Positions 10,641-21,629 of a stretch of DNA of 64,000 bases are shown here, in pieces. Below the pieces are notes generated by a model. That model saw nothing but the letters and a program-made list of their open reading frames with translations, did not search any database and was not told where the DNA came from. This stretch comes from Arthrinium phaeospermum (taxonomy: Eukaryota > Ascomycota > Sordariomycetes > Amphisphaeriales > Apiosporaceae). The stretch is taken from contig QYRS01000012.1 in the NCBI GenBank assembly GCA_006503535.1, forward strand, positions 1,922,001-1,986,000, in the 5' to 3' direction. Position 1 is the first letter of the stretch, and each line of letters opens with the position of its first letter. The position numbers and the translations under genes were made by a program.

Positions 10641-11665
10641 ATGGCGTCCAGCACGGAACACGTCTTCACTCAATATGTTCTCGAAAACAGCCGGTGCGCT
10701 CACAAGGTTCAAGCCATCCAAGTACTAGTGTCGCTGACTTCGTCACCCAAACGATAGCCTGAACCTGATGGACCGGCTTTGGGCCAAGCTGTTCGGGTAT
10801 CGGTTTCACCCAAAGATCCCACGCGACAACATTGCCAGAGTGGCCGATGTAGGCACCGGGACCGCGTATGTGTGCTCCATGAACTTTCCTGCTCCAATTC
10901 AACGTCAACTTGCACTGACCGTTCACCATAAACTGAACAGCATTTGGCTGCTTGAAGCCAGCACGGATCTCCCCGAAGGAGCGCAGCTGGACGGTCTCGA
11001 CGTCTCGTTGGACTCCGCCCCGCCGGCCGGCCTTGTCCCAGCCAACATCCGATACCAACGCTGGGACGTCAAAGAGGCCGTCCCCGAGAACCTGGTGGGC
11101 GTCTACGACGTCATCCACGTCCGTTTCTTCTTCTTCGTCCTGGTGGACGACGATATCGCCAGTGTGCTTGCAAAGCTATTCCAAATGCTGAGTACGATTC
11201 ACGAGCCCCAACGGTCCGAACCAAAAGGTATCAGTGATCAGCAGCTCGACTGACAATGAGACAGAGCCAGGTGGCTACATCCAATGGGAGGAATCAGCCC
11301 CCGTCGAAACAGTGCGCATCGACAAGTCGCGCCCGGAGGACTCGACGGACCAGCTCTGGAGCCTCTACAACCTTCTCCAGGCGCAAGACCCGCGCCTCCA
11401 GCCGACCTGGCCGAACCGGCTGCCGACGCTCTTCGCCGAGGCCGGGTTCGTCGATGTCGAGCAGGACGAGCGGTACGCGCCGCCCCTCCTCGCCTTCCAG
11501 ATCCACGAAGCCAACCTCATCATCTACGAGCGCATCGCTCGCACCACTAAGAGCGAGCACGTGGCGGCAGAGCTGCGGCGGATCCTCCCAGGGGCCCTGG
11601 ACGAGACGCGGAAGGGGGCCTATACGACTTTGCTCCGGTATACCTGGATCGGGAGGAAGCCATAG
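10641..11665 (+). CDS. SAM-dependent class I methyltransferase (LaeA-like family)
   Basis: Four exons (10641-10693, 10758-10865, 10941-11191, 11265-11665) give 270 residues with consistent phases. SAM-binding motif I is VADVGTGTA at residues 46-54, followed by the acidic post-I segment DGLDVSLD, DVIHVRF in the motif II area and KPGGYIQWEE as motif III. This order is typical of the fungal methyltransferases that include LaeA-like regulators and small-molecule O-methyltransferases. It is short and has no nuclear signal, so a biosynthetic methyltransferase seems likelier than a global regulator, though I cannot prove it. The second intron (75 nt) lies inside motif I and has no in-frame stop. Divergent with the Zn2Cys6 gene, so the two probably share a promoter. 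Confidence 0.85.
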
Positions 11666-12283
11666 ACCAAAATGGGACGTATTGTAGTCATAAAAAACCG
11701 TCATGGGGTTCCAATGGGTAGGTCGAGGTAGCTTGGCCTTTTTTGTTTTTGTTTTCAGCACTCAAGGAGATGAGGCCTTGTGCTCTTGAAGATTACTAGG
11801 CTTAAAGGTATAAAGGTTGTGTTGTTAGAACAAACGCTGACCTCGGTCTAAAAGCCGAACATTCATATGACCCTGGTCTTTTTAGGTACCAGTAAAATCA
11901 TGATTGGGACCCGTCGAGGAACTTTCTTTGTTTTGAGCCAAGCCGGCCTTCTCTCCGCAGTGGTTGTCGGAGACAGCAGCGATGTGACCTTTGTCCTTGG
12001 CTCAGCTTGGCATCATCTCGCCCAGCATCCACTTCCGCGCATCTCCCCGCATTATGTAGCGTGATATACGAACCCTTTACCCCGTGGGGAAAACCAATGA
12101 ACTGCCGGGCCCTACTTCGTGTGCGGGGGCAAAGCGCTTGGCGTTGCGGACGAGGGAGAGCAGTATAGATATAGAGACTCGGTACTCGCATTGCTCCCGA
12201 CTACTTATTCACCCCAGACTGACGTGAAATCTTCAGTTGCCATATAAGAAGCCGAAGCCAAAGCAGCCGCATCACTACCAACA
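11666..12283. other. Intergenic, about 620 bp
   Basis: 3' end of the methyltransferase and promoter of the downstream sugar porter. No gene supported. Confidence 0.4.
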
Positions 12284-14321
12284 ATGGGCGGCGGCACATC
12301 ACTCTGGGCCTCTCCCGACTGGAAGAAGGATCCCCGAGAAATCTTCAACCGGAAGCTACTATTACTCGGCATCACGGTCGCGTTCGCCGGCTGCTCGTAT
12401 GGGTTCGATCAAGGAAATATCGGAGGCGTCCTCACCTTCCAGAGCTTTCGCCATGCTATGGGGTTTGATGGACTGAGTGAGGCGGAAGTCAGCGCCAGAG
12501 GTGAGTACCGCCCAGGAATCCCGCACACACCTATACTGATAACTACCATGCAGAGGGAAATATAGCAGCCATGTGTCAGTCAGATCTATCAAACCTATCT
12601 GTTCCGATCCGGTACCCAAGATAGAACAGTCCAGCTGACACCATCATGCCTCGCAGTGGCCGCCGGCGGAACCGGTGGCGCCCTAGCCGCCGCGCCCCTC
12701 TCCGACTTCCTCGGCCGCAAGAAAGCCGTCACCCTCGCCGCCGCCCTGTTCCTGGTCGGGTGCGCTATGCAAGAGGTGCCGAACCTAGGCGTCTTCTACG
12801 CGGGCCGCTTCCTCGGCGGCCTCGCCATCGGGGCCACCTCCATGCTGGCGCCCCAGTACCTGGCCGAAAACTCGCCCAAGTCGGTACGCGGCAGCCTGAC
12901 CACGTCCTACAACCTGATGATCGTCGTCGCGCTGGCGCTGGCGTTCTGGACCAACTACGGGGTCTCCAAGTGGCCGCAGGATCCGGAGAACTATTTGCAG
13001 TGGCAGTTGGCGCTCGGGATCCAGCTCATTCCTGGGGTTTTTTTGTTTGTTTTGATCTGGTGTAAGTGCTCGTTCCTGAAATGACACTGTGGAATCTGAA
13101 CATTTTGATAGTTGTCATCGAAACTCCACGCGCTCTGATATCAAAAGGGAAACGTGAGCTAGGGCTCCGCAACCTTTGCAAACTTCGAGGCCTGCCCGAA
13201 AATCACCCCTACGTCCGGGGCGAGTACCTGGAGATCTGTGCTCAAGCCGACGCCGAGCAGGAGAAGGTCAAGGGTGAGTTTCTTCCACTTGTCCCGACCG
13301 TTTTCGGTGACACCCTACTGACTACTCAACACCAGGCCAATCATACTGGGTCATCCTCAAAGAGATCCTCTTCGTCGCCAGCAACCGCCGCCGGCTCTTC
13401 CTTGCAGTCACGCTCTTCGTCTTCCACAAGCTGACGGGCACCGACAGCCTCAACTACTTCGCGCCGCAGATATTCTCCATGGTGGGCGTCCCCAAGGGTT
13501 CCGGATCGCTGCTGACCACGGGCGTCTACGGCATCGTCAAGGTCGTCACGACCCTGGCCTACGTGACTGTCATCGTGGATCGCATCGGGCGGCGGCTCCC
13601 GCTCATCGTCGGCGCCCTTATCCAAGGGACCGCGATGCTGTACCTCGCCCTCTTCATCAAGTTCGCCAAGCCCGAAGAAGGAGGTGGAACTTCGGCTGGT
13701 GGCATTGTTGGTGTTGTATGGTATACTTACTCCAAACCCCTGCCCCTATTTCTCTGTTTTGGGAGGCCGTTTAGTTGACGCACGGGCCGCCCCCTATCTC
13801 AGGATCTACGCCTACGCTTTCGGTTGGTCGTTCGGCCACTGTGTGGCGCCCTACGTGGTGGCGGCGGAAATCTTCCCGGCTCGCATCCGATCTGTGTGCA
13901 TGGCCATCTGCCTCTTCAGCAACTGGATCGTCAACTACGGCATCACCTCGGCCACGCCGCATATGATCAGAAGTGTAAGCATGCACAGCTACCCATAACT
14001 ACTCGGTCCTAAGATGGGAAACTAACATGCCATGATGCGCACTAGATGGGATGGGGTACGTTCCTTTTCTTCGCCATCTCGACGTACGTCGGCGTCGGCT
14101 TCATCTACCTCTGCCTTCCGGAGCTCAAGGGCCGCAGCCTCGAGTCCATGGACGACCTGTTCGACCGGTCTATCTGGACCATGTGGAAGCATGCGTATCC
14201 GACTGAGGAGGAGAAGGTCCGGCACGGCGTCCAGGACATGCTGGATCAGGACGCGAAGTTGCAGGGGCTGGATGACGATGGGGCAAAGTCATTAGCTACA
14301 CACAAAGAAAGCAAAGTATAA
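12284..14321 (+). CDS. MFS transporter, sugar porter family
   Basis: Seven exons (12284-12500, 12554-12574, 12657-13061, 13112-13273, 13336-13720, 13803-13974, 14046-14321) give 545 residues, all phases agreeing. The sugar porter signatures are all present: GYGFDQGNIGG-type opening (SYGFDQGNIGGV), PLSDFLGRKKA after segment 2, PQYLAENSPKSVRG after segment 4, ETPRALISKGK before the central loop, VDRIGRRLPL, and PELKGRSLESMDDLF at the end. These proteins move hexoses, quinate, polyols or related solutes by proton symport across the plasma membrane. The exact substrate is not readable. The second exon is only 21 nt. The central loop (about residues 225-280) is typical in length. Confidence 0.88.
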
Positions 14322-14590
14322 GCGCGGACAGGGAGCATAAGTCAACAAGTGGGACGGAAGGTAAATTTGTTGAAATTGAATTAATCAGCTTGAGGAATAA
14401 TCCCTGGCTACCTTGTACTCTGTGATTTCAAGAATACAGTAGGGAATCGTGTATGACCGGGACGAATGAGAAGAGATTACACCGAAAACACTGCTTGAAG
14501 TTCTCCATATGCAAGGAACGCCGCAAATTACCAGAAGTATCCTCCTCACCACGGATATTCCATCGTGGAAAGACAATGAACGTCCGCATG

Positions 14591-16213
14591 TTAGATACCA
14601 CGGTTTCGTTCTGATCCCACACCTGTATCATCTAGCCCCTTGATAATGTGCGTCAGCTTGTTGAGCGTATTGATCCGAGGCGGATGTGATTCCAGGTTGC
14701 AATTCTTGCGCTCCGAGAGGTGAATGCAGAAAATCCCCAGCTCCATCGCCGGTTTCATGTCTCGCTCCTCACTGTCGCCTATGTAGACCATGTCAGAAGC
14801 CGAAATGTTGAGTTCATCCAGCACCGCTTGGTACAGACCGTCCGTCTTGCTCAGCCCGGAAAGGTGCGAAGCAGCGAAGACATGCACATAATCTGCCAGT
14901 TTTAGCTGGTTAAGCGTCCGTTCCAGTGCACCCTTCAGGCCCTCGGTGATGAAAGCGACGTTCTTGTCCAAACCGTCGAGTGTGGCGAGAAGCTGAAACG
15001 CACCACTCTTCGGTTCCAGGGACTCGGTCATGGTCTCTGCATACAGTTCCAGCAGTTGGCCCATGTCCTCGGGTTCGAGTCCAAAGGAGAAACGGTCGGC
15101 CAGAAAGCGAAAACGCTCCATTGTGTGCTCGGTCGAGGTCCTCCCGTCAGCGAAAGTCTTGGAAACTGAACTTCGAAGGACATCACTATATGCAGACCTC
15201 AAATCCGAAAGAGGAATCCTTGATACCTGATGCATGTATTGCAAGGCCACATCCCTGGCCTTGGAAGATGCTCGGCGAAACTCGTGCAGAGTATCGTCGA
15301 GGTCGAATGCAATCCATTCCTTCTTCAAAATAGTGTCGCGAAGGACTCGAACGGAGTCGCCCCAATATGATATGTACCGGTGTCCAATCATGCTTTCAAG
15401 TGTGTTCTTCTCGTCGTTAGTGGCCAAGTCGTAGTATGGCTCGTCTTGGACGATGCTGTTGTCCTCTATGACATCATAGATATCGTGCGGAGGGCGATAA
15501 AGGCCTATCTTTCTCATGCCCCTACGTAAGAAAGGGAAGCCAAACCTGGCGGGTCTCAGCATATTGTATGTGAACTGGATGTTCCAGAGGTCGCAGACTG
15601 CCGTAACTTCCTTGCGAGGATTCTCTGTCAACCTCTCGTACAGCACGCAAAGTCCGAGACACGAGTCCCACAGGCGAGAGACTCTGTCCAAGCAATGGAC
15701 CAGTCCCTGCCATTCGTTGCGTTCGTCTTTCTTCCAGAGGTCCAAGACGCGTATGGGGTCACGTATGCAGAAGACAGGTGAACCTAGTTTCCTTCGCGAC
15801 GGTCCTGCATACGCGGCTGAGCTCGGGTCGCATCTTTCGAGGCTGTCCTCTCCAAAGTGGTAGAAGTCGCTGCATGGTTCGACTGCGTATACTACGACTT
15901 GCTTCCCCTCGACAGAAGTGGCGCTGGAGAGCATGTATTTCTTCCGGCTGTCCAAGTCCCCCAGAACAAACTCGACCTCTGCAGGAGAGGCATCCTTTGG
16001 CGACCGGCGACATAGCACCGCACACGACTTAGATTCGGCCAAGATCCTCAGCAATAGCGTAGACCCACTCCCAGGGAAGCCAACGATATGGCATGCGTCT
16101 AGGTGAGATAGGGTCTCCATGGTGGTTGCCGTTCGCGAGTGTTTTGATCTAGTGTTGTGAAGATCACCAGAGGCATTTCGTTTGCCAGCTAGTCGTGGGT
16201 GTTCAGATTCCAT
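14591..16213 (-). CDS. Two-domain protein: sulfotransferase-like P-loop domain fused to HAD hydrolase
   Basis: Single exon, 540 residues. The N-terminal domain (about 38-290) opens with HIVGFPGSGSTLLLRIL, a phosphate-binding loop at 45-52 of the PGSGST form seen in sulfotransferases, and has a FCIRDPIRVLDLWK segment at 148-161 resembling the 3'-phosphate-binding strand and helix of that fold. The C-terminal domain (about 298-520) has all four HAD motifs: DLDDT at 304-308, FITEG with Thr423, Lys456 in LSKTDGLY, and YIGDSEERD with Asp480, so it should be catalytically competent as a phosphatase. Such a pairing could act on a phosphorylated or sulfated metabolite; that is inference. It lies between two transporters and converges on the sugar porter at 12284-14321. 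The P-loop half might instead be a degenerate kinase. Confidence 0.75.
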   Translation of the reverse strand: MESEHPRLAGKRNASGDLHNTRSKHSRTATTMETLSHLDACHIVGFPGSGSTLLLRILAESKSCAVLCRRSPKDASPAEVEFVLGDLDSRKKYMLSSATSVEGKQVVVYAVEPCSDFYHFGEDSLERCDPSSAAYAGPSRRKLGSPVFCIRDPIRVLDLWKKDERNEWQGLVHCLDRVSRLWDSCLGLCVLYERLTENPRKEVTAVCDLWNIQFTYNMLRPARFGFPFLRRGMRKIGLYRPPHDIYDVIEDNSIVQDEPYYDLATNDEKNTLESMIGHRYISYWGDSVRVLRDTILKKEWIAFDLDDTLHEFRRASSKARDVALQYMHQVSRIPLSDLRSAYSDVLRSSVSKTFADGRTSTEHTMERFRFLADRFSFGLEPEDMGQLLELYAETMTESLEPKSGAFQLLATLDGLDKNVAFITEGLKGALERTLNQLKLADYVHVFAASHLSGLSKTDGLYQAVLDELNISASDMVYIGDSEERDMKPAMELGIFCIHLSERKNCNLESHPPRINTLNKLTHIIKGLDDTGVGSERNRGI

Positions 16214-16790
16214 TTTTCAAAGTTTTCCAGATAATCTCAGGAAAGATGAGTAGTAATTCCACTGACGACACACTATGTTGAGAAAAGGCGGGGTGGGACA
16301 AATTACATTAAGATCCCATTGATACTTCCTGCCGCGGCTAGGTTTACCTGTTAGTCATCACACGATCCTCCTTGAAATCTAAATTACCCCTTTTGGTGGA
16401 AACGTGTTTCATGGAACCTTTCCTCGGGTCCAGCCAACGAATCTTCCAGCCAGCTGTAGGCTCACAAGTAGCAAACTCTACGGATTACCGAATCAAATCA
16501 CCCAGAGAGATGTGAAATAACCATTGCCATACTCACCTAAACAGGGATGTTACACAACTAACACGCCACAGGGGATGCCTTGCATGCACATCTGCGGGTC
16601 TGACTTGGCGTCTTATTAAACGCACCTAGCGCGGCAGCGCAAGGCAGAGTTTAGTTCAAAAAGTACATCGGATACCTAGGACACGCCATAGCACCAAAAG
16701 TCGTACGACTCTGTGTGATCCAAGACCCAGTACCAATATTTTGTGCAGCGCCAGGGGTAAGGGGGTTGTGAGATCTGATGTGTGCTAAAG
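16214..16790. other. Intergenic, about 580 bp
   Basis: Promoter of the fusion gene and 3' end of the next transporter. No gene supported. Confidence 0.4.
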
Positions 16791-18550
16791 CTAACAACGA
16801 GTGGGCAAAACCTTCGACTTCGGCCATTTTCCAACGCACTGAGGGTTTCCATCTTGCACGTCCAGATTTATCCGGCCGTGATCCGTCTCATATGCAGCCT
16901 CGATAACCTCGGGCCCCTCGAACAGCCGCGAGACCTCCTCGAGCTGCAGCCCCTTAGTCTCAGGAAAAGTAAAGTAGACGACCGCGCCGAAGAAAACGTC
17001 CCAAGCGGCGTTGATAAAGTAAAACCTCCAGCCTAGGTCCTCCATGGCGTAGCTCATGGCGAAGGAGCACAGCAGCCCGAACCCGCTGTCGAAGAAGCGG
17101 AAGACGGCGATGCCCGCAGCCCGCAGCTTGTACTGCGAGATCTCGGACGGGTACAAGCTCGTCATGGGCGTGATGGCGAAGGAGTAGAAGCCCTGGAATA
17201 GGAAGATGACGGCGATGGTGCTGTAGATGCCGGCCTCGTTGTCGGTTTGTCCGTATGCTTCCAGTGGGGTAAACATTATGTTAGTGACATGTGCGTGTTA
17301 GAATAAACGTTTTGGTTATGCTAGCATACCTTTTATTAGCCCGCCAATGACTAAAAGGCACACAATCATGCCCGCCATGGATATGAGCGCCTGCTGCCTC
17401 CTGCCAATGACATCCAACATGAAGCTACCGACCAAGGCCACCAAGAAGCACCAGCAGTTCAGCCCGACATTGATCTGCAGCTGCGTGTTGGTGTCGGTGA
17501 CGCCGGCCTGGTCCAGGATGCGCGTGAGGTAGTAGGAGATGATGAAGTTGCCCAGCGTGCTGATCATGGTGCCGAACGTCACGAGGATGAGCAGCCGCCG
17601 GCGGTTGGGCGGCGTGGCGAGCAGCTCCCGCCATGCATTGCGAGGGTAGGCCTCCTCTTCCTTCTGCATCACGAGCTTGATGTCACGGAGTGCTGCTTCC
17701 CCCGTCGTATCGGCGCTCTGGGCGGCGGAGGCGGCGGAGCTGCATCCTTGCATTATGGCGAGCACCTCCTTTGCATGTGCGTCCTGACCCTTGCCGATGA
17801 GCCAGCGGGGAGATTCGGGGACAAACGGGAGAAGACAGATGGCGAGAAGGCTGGGAACCAACTGCAAGAGCGAGGGAAGGCGCCATGCCCTATTCGAGAT
17901 GTGAGAAGTGAATCAAAGAGTCGGTGGACTACTGGGTCGGTGCATAGGCACTCACCAAGTAGACTGGATACCCTGACTCCCGTAGTTGACCACAGCCGAA
18001 ATCAAGCTACCGACGTAGAAACAAGAAAAGAAGAGCCCGAGGATCCTCCCACGCGTCTGCGCCGGCAGCAGCTCAGCCAGCAAGACGGGCGCTGAAGCGT
18101 TGCTGATGGCCGACCCGAACCCGACGACGATGCGCGCCACGACGAACATGGCGATGTGCCGGGCCGCAGCCTGGAGCGCGACGCCCACGATGGTGATGAG
18201 GGACGCGACCAAGATGCCCTTTTTGCGGCCCAGGCCGTCGGCGACCGGCTGCACCACCGGGGCGCCCAGGATGGCGCCTATCCAGGAGGCCGCATTGTTC
18301 AGGCCCACCGTGGCCGTCGTCAGCTGGAAGTACTCGGTGTAGGAAGGGAGGATGAGCAGGCCGTTCATCACGGAGCTGTCGTAGCCGAGTGTCTGAGAAA
18401 GGTGAGTACATTGGTCGTTTGGAAGCTGGAAAGAAGCTCCGATCGACGTACTGCAGAGTTCACTACCGCAACAGTGACGAGCAGTGATGTTAATAGCGAG
18501 AGGTCGGAAGGGACAAGGTTGGAGACATATTTCCTCCGGCATTCGGCCAT
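16791..18550 (-). CDS. MFS transporter, sugar porter family (lactose-permease-like)
   Basis: Four exons (18550-18452, 18392-17956, 17889-17330, 17257-16791) give 520 residues with matching phases. The start is the ATG giving MAECRRKYVSN, which places a first membrane segment before LGYDSSVMNG. Signatures follow: VADGLGRKKG, ELLPAQTRGRILG, VPESPRWLIGKG, DVIGRRQQAL and FTFPETKGLQLEEV. This is the pattern of the fungal lactose/galactoside permease branch of sugar porters, acting at the plasma membrane. The substrate is unknown. It is divergent from the FAD monooxygenase at 19979 across a 1.4-kb promoter region containing a strong dyad (18912-18934), which may mean co-regulation. Confidence 0.87.
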
Positions 18551-19978
18551 CTCGTAATAATAGCGTCAAAGTAGTCTTCAAACGCGGGCTGTGATCAGTA
18601 TGAAAAGACGGCAAATGGTCGAGAGCAAGCGCTTTAGTTATTGCTTGGGACATATGCCATACTTGACAAGCCCGGTGTTAGAGAGCATTCGGCGACCATG
18701 TTCCGATCCGTATGTCCCAGATCTACTACGTACGAGAGATTTCTGGGGTGTAGATCGATGCATATCTCCCAAACCCTGTCAAGCATTCTCCCTCCTTGGC
18801 CAGGCCGGGTGCACTTAAAGTAGATGGTCTGCAGCTGGATAAGAGAAGCTCCAACTAAAGGCTGATTTGCTGAGGCCTATCATACCAAACCTTTCGGCGA
18901 TGCGCGTCCGACGGGAGTGATCCCGATCACCCCGCACTCGTCTCTACCCCATACCCTTGACGCCAGATAGCAACCCTGGGCGCCGATCGTGTGCATATAT
19001 ATGTTCATTTAAATTCCGTTTGCCTCACGTGCATAGTCATTGGTCGACCAAAATACATTTCGACTTGTTTCGCGGAGTGTCGGCGGCACACCGGAGGATC
19101 ATCCAAAAACCCGCTCTGGGTCCCGAAACTGTACGACCCCCGACTTCTGCACGGGGGCCCGGCGATCGCAGTTTCTCGGGGCGATACAATGAGTTCGGCT
19201 TGTGGAACCTGGGACTTGACCAGGATGCGAATCAGCAGATATGTACCTCTCAAAGCCAGCGCACGTTCCAGGGGTTGGCCACGCTCATGCGGGCGGGACC
19301 GTGCTGCTCTTGACAAATGTCCGTCCCGCTGCGGCACATATGTATGTTATTACGAACCATATTCCAGGCCGTGGCCGAGTAACCGTATATGGGGCTTATG
19401 ATACAAGTCCGTCGCGTTGCTGCCGTCCATGTTGCTGCAGTACGTGGGGGTAAATGCCGCTCATGGGGTAAATATGGGACACCCCACCCTTATCAGTAAA
19501 AGGGGGTCTGGTTACGGGGGTGCCAAGGCGCACCCTTGGCGTTTGTCGAATCTGTGCAGTATATTCCTCATCCGGACAAGATCGTGCAGCCAGAGCGACC
19601 TAAAACAGTCGATAGGTCACAGAACAGGATAACCGCAATGCTTTGGACGGCCACTAGTCTTCAGATGGTAGCTAAAAAGCTCGGACTTACGGATATAAGC
19701 ACACTTGAGACGGGACTGAAAACACTTGACGAGTCAGGATTGGAGACGGGAGTAGCCGCAACCGTTGAGTGAGCTTAACTCGACCCCTGCATATGCTGCG
19801 TTCTATCAAGGAGCTTAAATAAGTATATATGAGCCCTCAGAACTGGCATTGGGATGAGAAATCTGGCATACCAACAACGACTTTCATTCCACTGCCATAT
19901 AAACGACAACACAGGCACTAAGCATACATACCTTACATACGAGTAGCACGACTTTGAAGATCCGACAAAGAAATAAAA
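18551..19978. other. Shared promoter region between lactose-permease-like gene and FAD monooxygenase
   Basis: 1.4 kb with no supportable gene; the short frames within it have no recognisable protein character. It contains the inverted repeat at 18912-18934 and an AT-rich TATA-like run at about 19816-19830, 150 bp upstream of the monooxygenase start. Confidence 0.45.
18912..18934. promoter_or_regulatory. Near-perfect inverted repeat, candidate operator
   Basis: CGGG-A-GTGATC-CC-GATCAC-CCCG: two 10-bp arms with one bulged A and a CC spacer. It lies between divergent genes and the terminal CGG/CCG triplets fit Zn-cluster protein half sites. Function is inferred from symmetry and position only. 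Confidence 0.35.
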
Positions 19979-21448
19979 ATGAGCAACAACGGATCGTCCC
20001 CCCACGTCCTGATATTGGGCGCAGGCCTGGGTGGTCTCAGTCTCGCCCAAGCTCTGCGCAAGCGCGGAATGTCATATGAGATCTTCGAGCGCGACACGCA
20101 CGACACCGAGCGACGCCAAGGATGGACAGTCTCGGTACACAGGTGAGAAAAACAAACCTGCAGGTACCTGTGCTTCCCGACGACGCTGATGATGTCCTGA
20201 AACAAAACAGCATGATAGACGACATGAAAGAGTCGGTCGCCGACGACATGCCCCGCTTCACCACGGTGGACCACCTGGACACGGTAGCCATCCCGTGCGA
20301 GTTCGCGTACTTCAAGCACGACAGCAACGAGAAGATGGGCCTGCGGGACGACGGCAGCCAGCAGTACATATGGGCGAACCGCGCGACGCTGCGCAAGTGG
20401 CTGGCCACTCACATCACCATCCAATACGACAAGCGGGCGGTTCGCATCGAAGAGGGCGATAAGAAGGTTACGGTCCACTTCCAGGACGGGTCCTCGGCCA
20501 CAGGGGACATACTTGTCGGGGCCGAGGGCGTGGGCAGCATGAGTACGTCGACCCCTATTCCACCCTTTTCCCTAAGCCGTTTGGTGATACTGCGCCATTT
20601 GCGATACCGCTTACTGATTTCCCTCAAGCCCGAAAACACATCCTAAAAGGCAAAGACCTCGTGCAATCCGAAACCTCGTACCTCGTCAGCGGCGACGTCC
20701 ACCTCAACAAAGAAGAAATGGAAGAGCAGATGTCCCTCTCGCACTCGGGCTTCATCGTCGAGTTCCCGGGCGCCGAGGACGGCAAGCCCTACCACCTCTT
20801 CATGTCGCTCGACACCATCACGCCCACCGAGGGCGGCGGCCGGCCCGGCCAGTCGGGCGCCGACTACTACTTCCACCTGACGTGCAACGACGAAAACGCC
20901 AACCGCGACGACTTCTGGACCTACTCGGCCACGGCTGAGCAGCTGCACGACTTCCTCCGCCGGCAGTGCCGGGACCTGCCGCCCCGGTTCCGCGGCGTCC
21001 TCGACAAGGCGACGGTGGAGCGCATGAAGTGTCCGCCGGTCCGGCTCAACACACTCATCATGGAGTCTTTGCCGGTGAGCCGGGTGACGCTTCTTGGCGA
21101 CGCGGCGCGTAAGTGGACGATCACTTTCCCCGTACTACCTACCTAATCATTCACTAACACCCCGTCCCAGACTGCATGACCCCATTCCGCGGCGAAGGCG
21201 GCTGCCACGCCATGAAAGACGGCCTCGACCTGGCCCGGGCCATCGGCCAGATCGACAACGGCGACGAGCAGGGCCTGCGGGACGCCCTGGACGCCTACCA
21301 GAAGGTGATGCTCGAGCGCGGGTGCGGCGCGGCGGCGGCGTCGAGCAAGGAGTACTCGGGGGAGATCGACTTTGAGAAGCCCGAGAGCCGGTCGCTGGCG
21401 GGGCAGCCCATGGTGGCGCTGCCGCAGGAGAGGGTCGTTATATGCTAG
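19979..21448 (+). CDS. FAD-dependent monooxygenase (PHBH/UbiH class A family)
   Basis: Four exons (19979-20142, 20211-20542, 20629-21108, 21171-21448) give 417 residues. VLILGAGLGGLSL at 10-22 is the GxGxxG FAD dinucleotide fold, GAEGVGS is the DG-type motif, and GDAAH at 322-326, followed by CMTPFRGEGGCHAMKDGLDL, is the GD motif that closes the FAD site. The splice at 21108 restores the His of GDAAH exactly. This family hydroxylates or epoxidises aromatic and terpenoid substrates using NAD(P)H and oxygen. Its place in a block with a terpene synthase suggests a tailoring enzyme, but the substrate is unknown. The C-terminus is short and has no membrane anchor, unlike meroterpenoid epoxidases. 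Confidence 0.88.
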
Positions 21449-21629
21449 AGCTGGTTTGCCGACACGTTTTGTTTGAGCAAGAGTGGCACGGCACGTAGAC
21501 TGTAGTCCAGTATTACTTAATTGATATCTATTAATCTGATATCGACCCCATGGCTCCGGCAGATCGCAGTCCCTATCGCATGAGTAAAAGGGTGTCCCAA
21601 GGTAAACGCTTGGGATGATTTCCGTGGCA

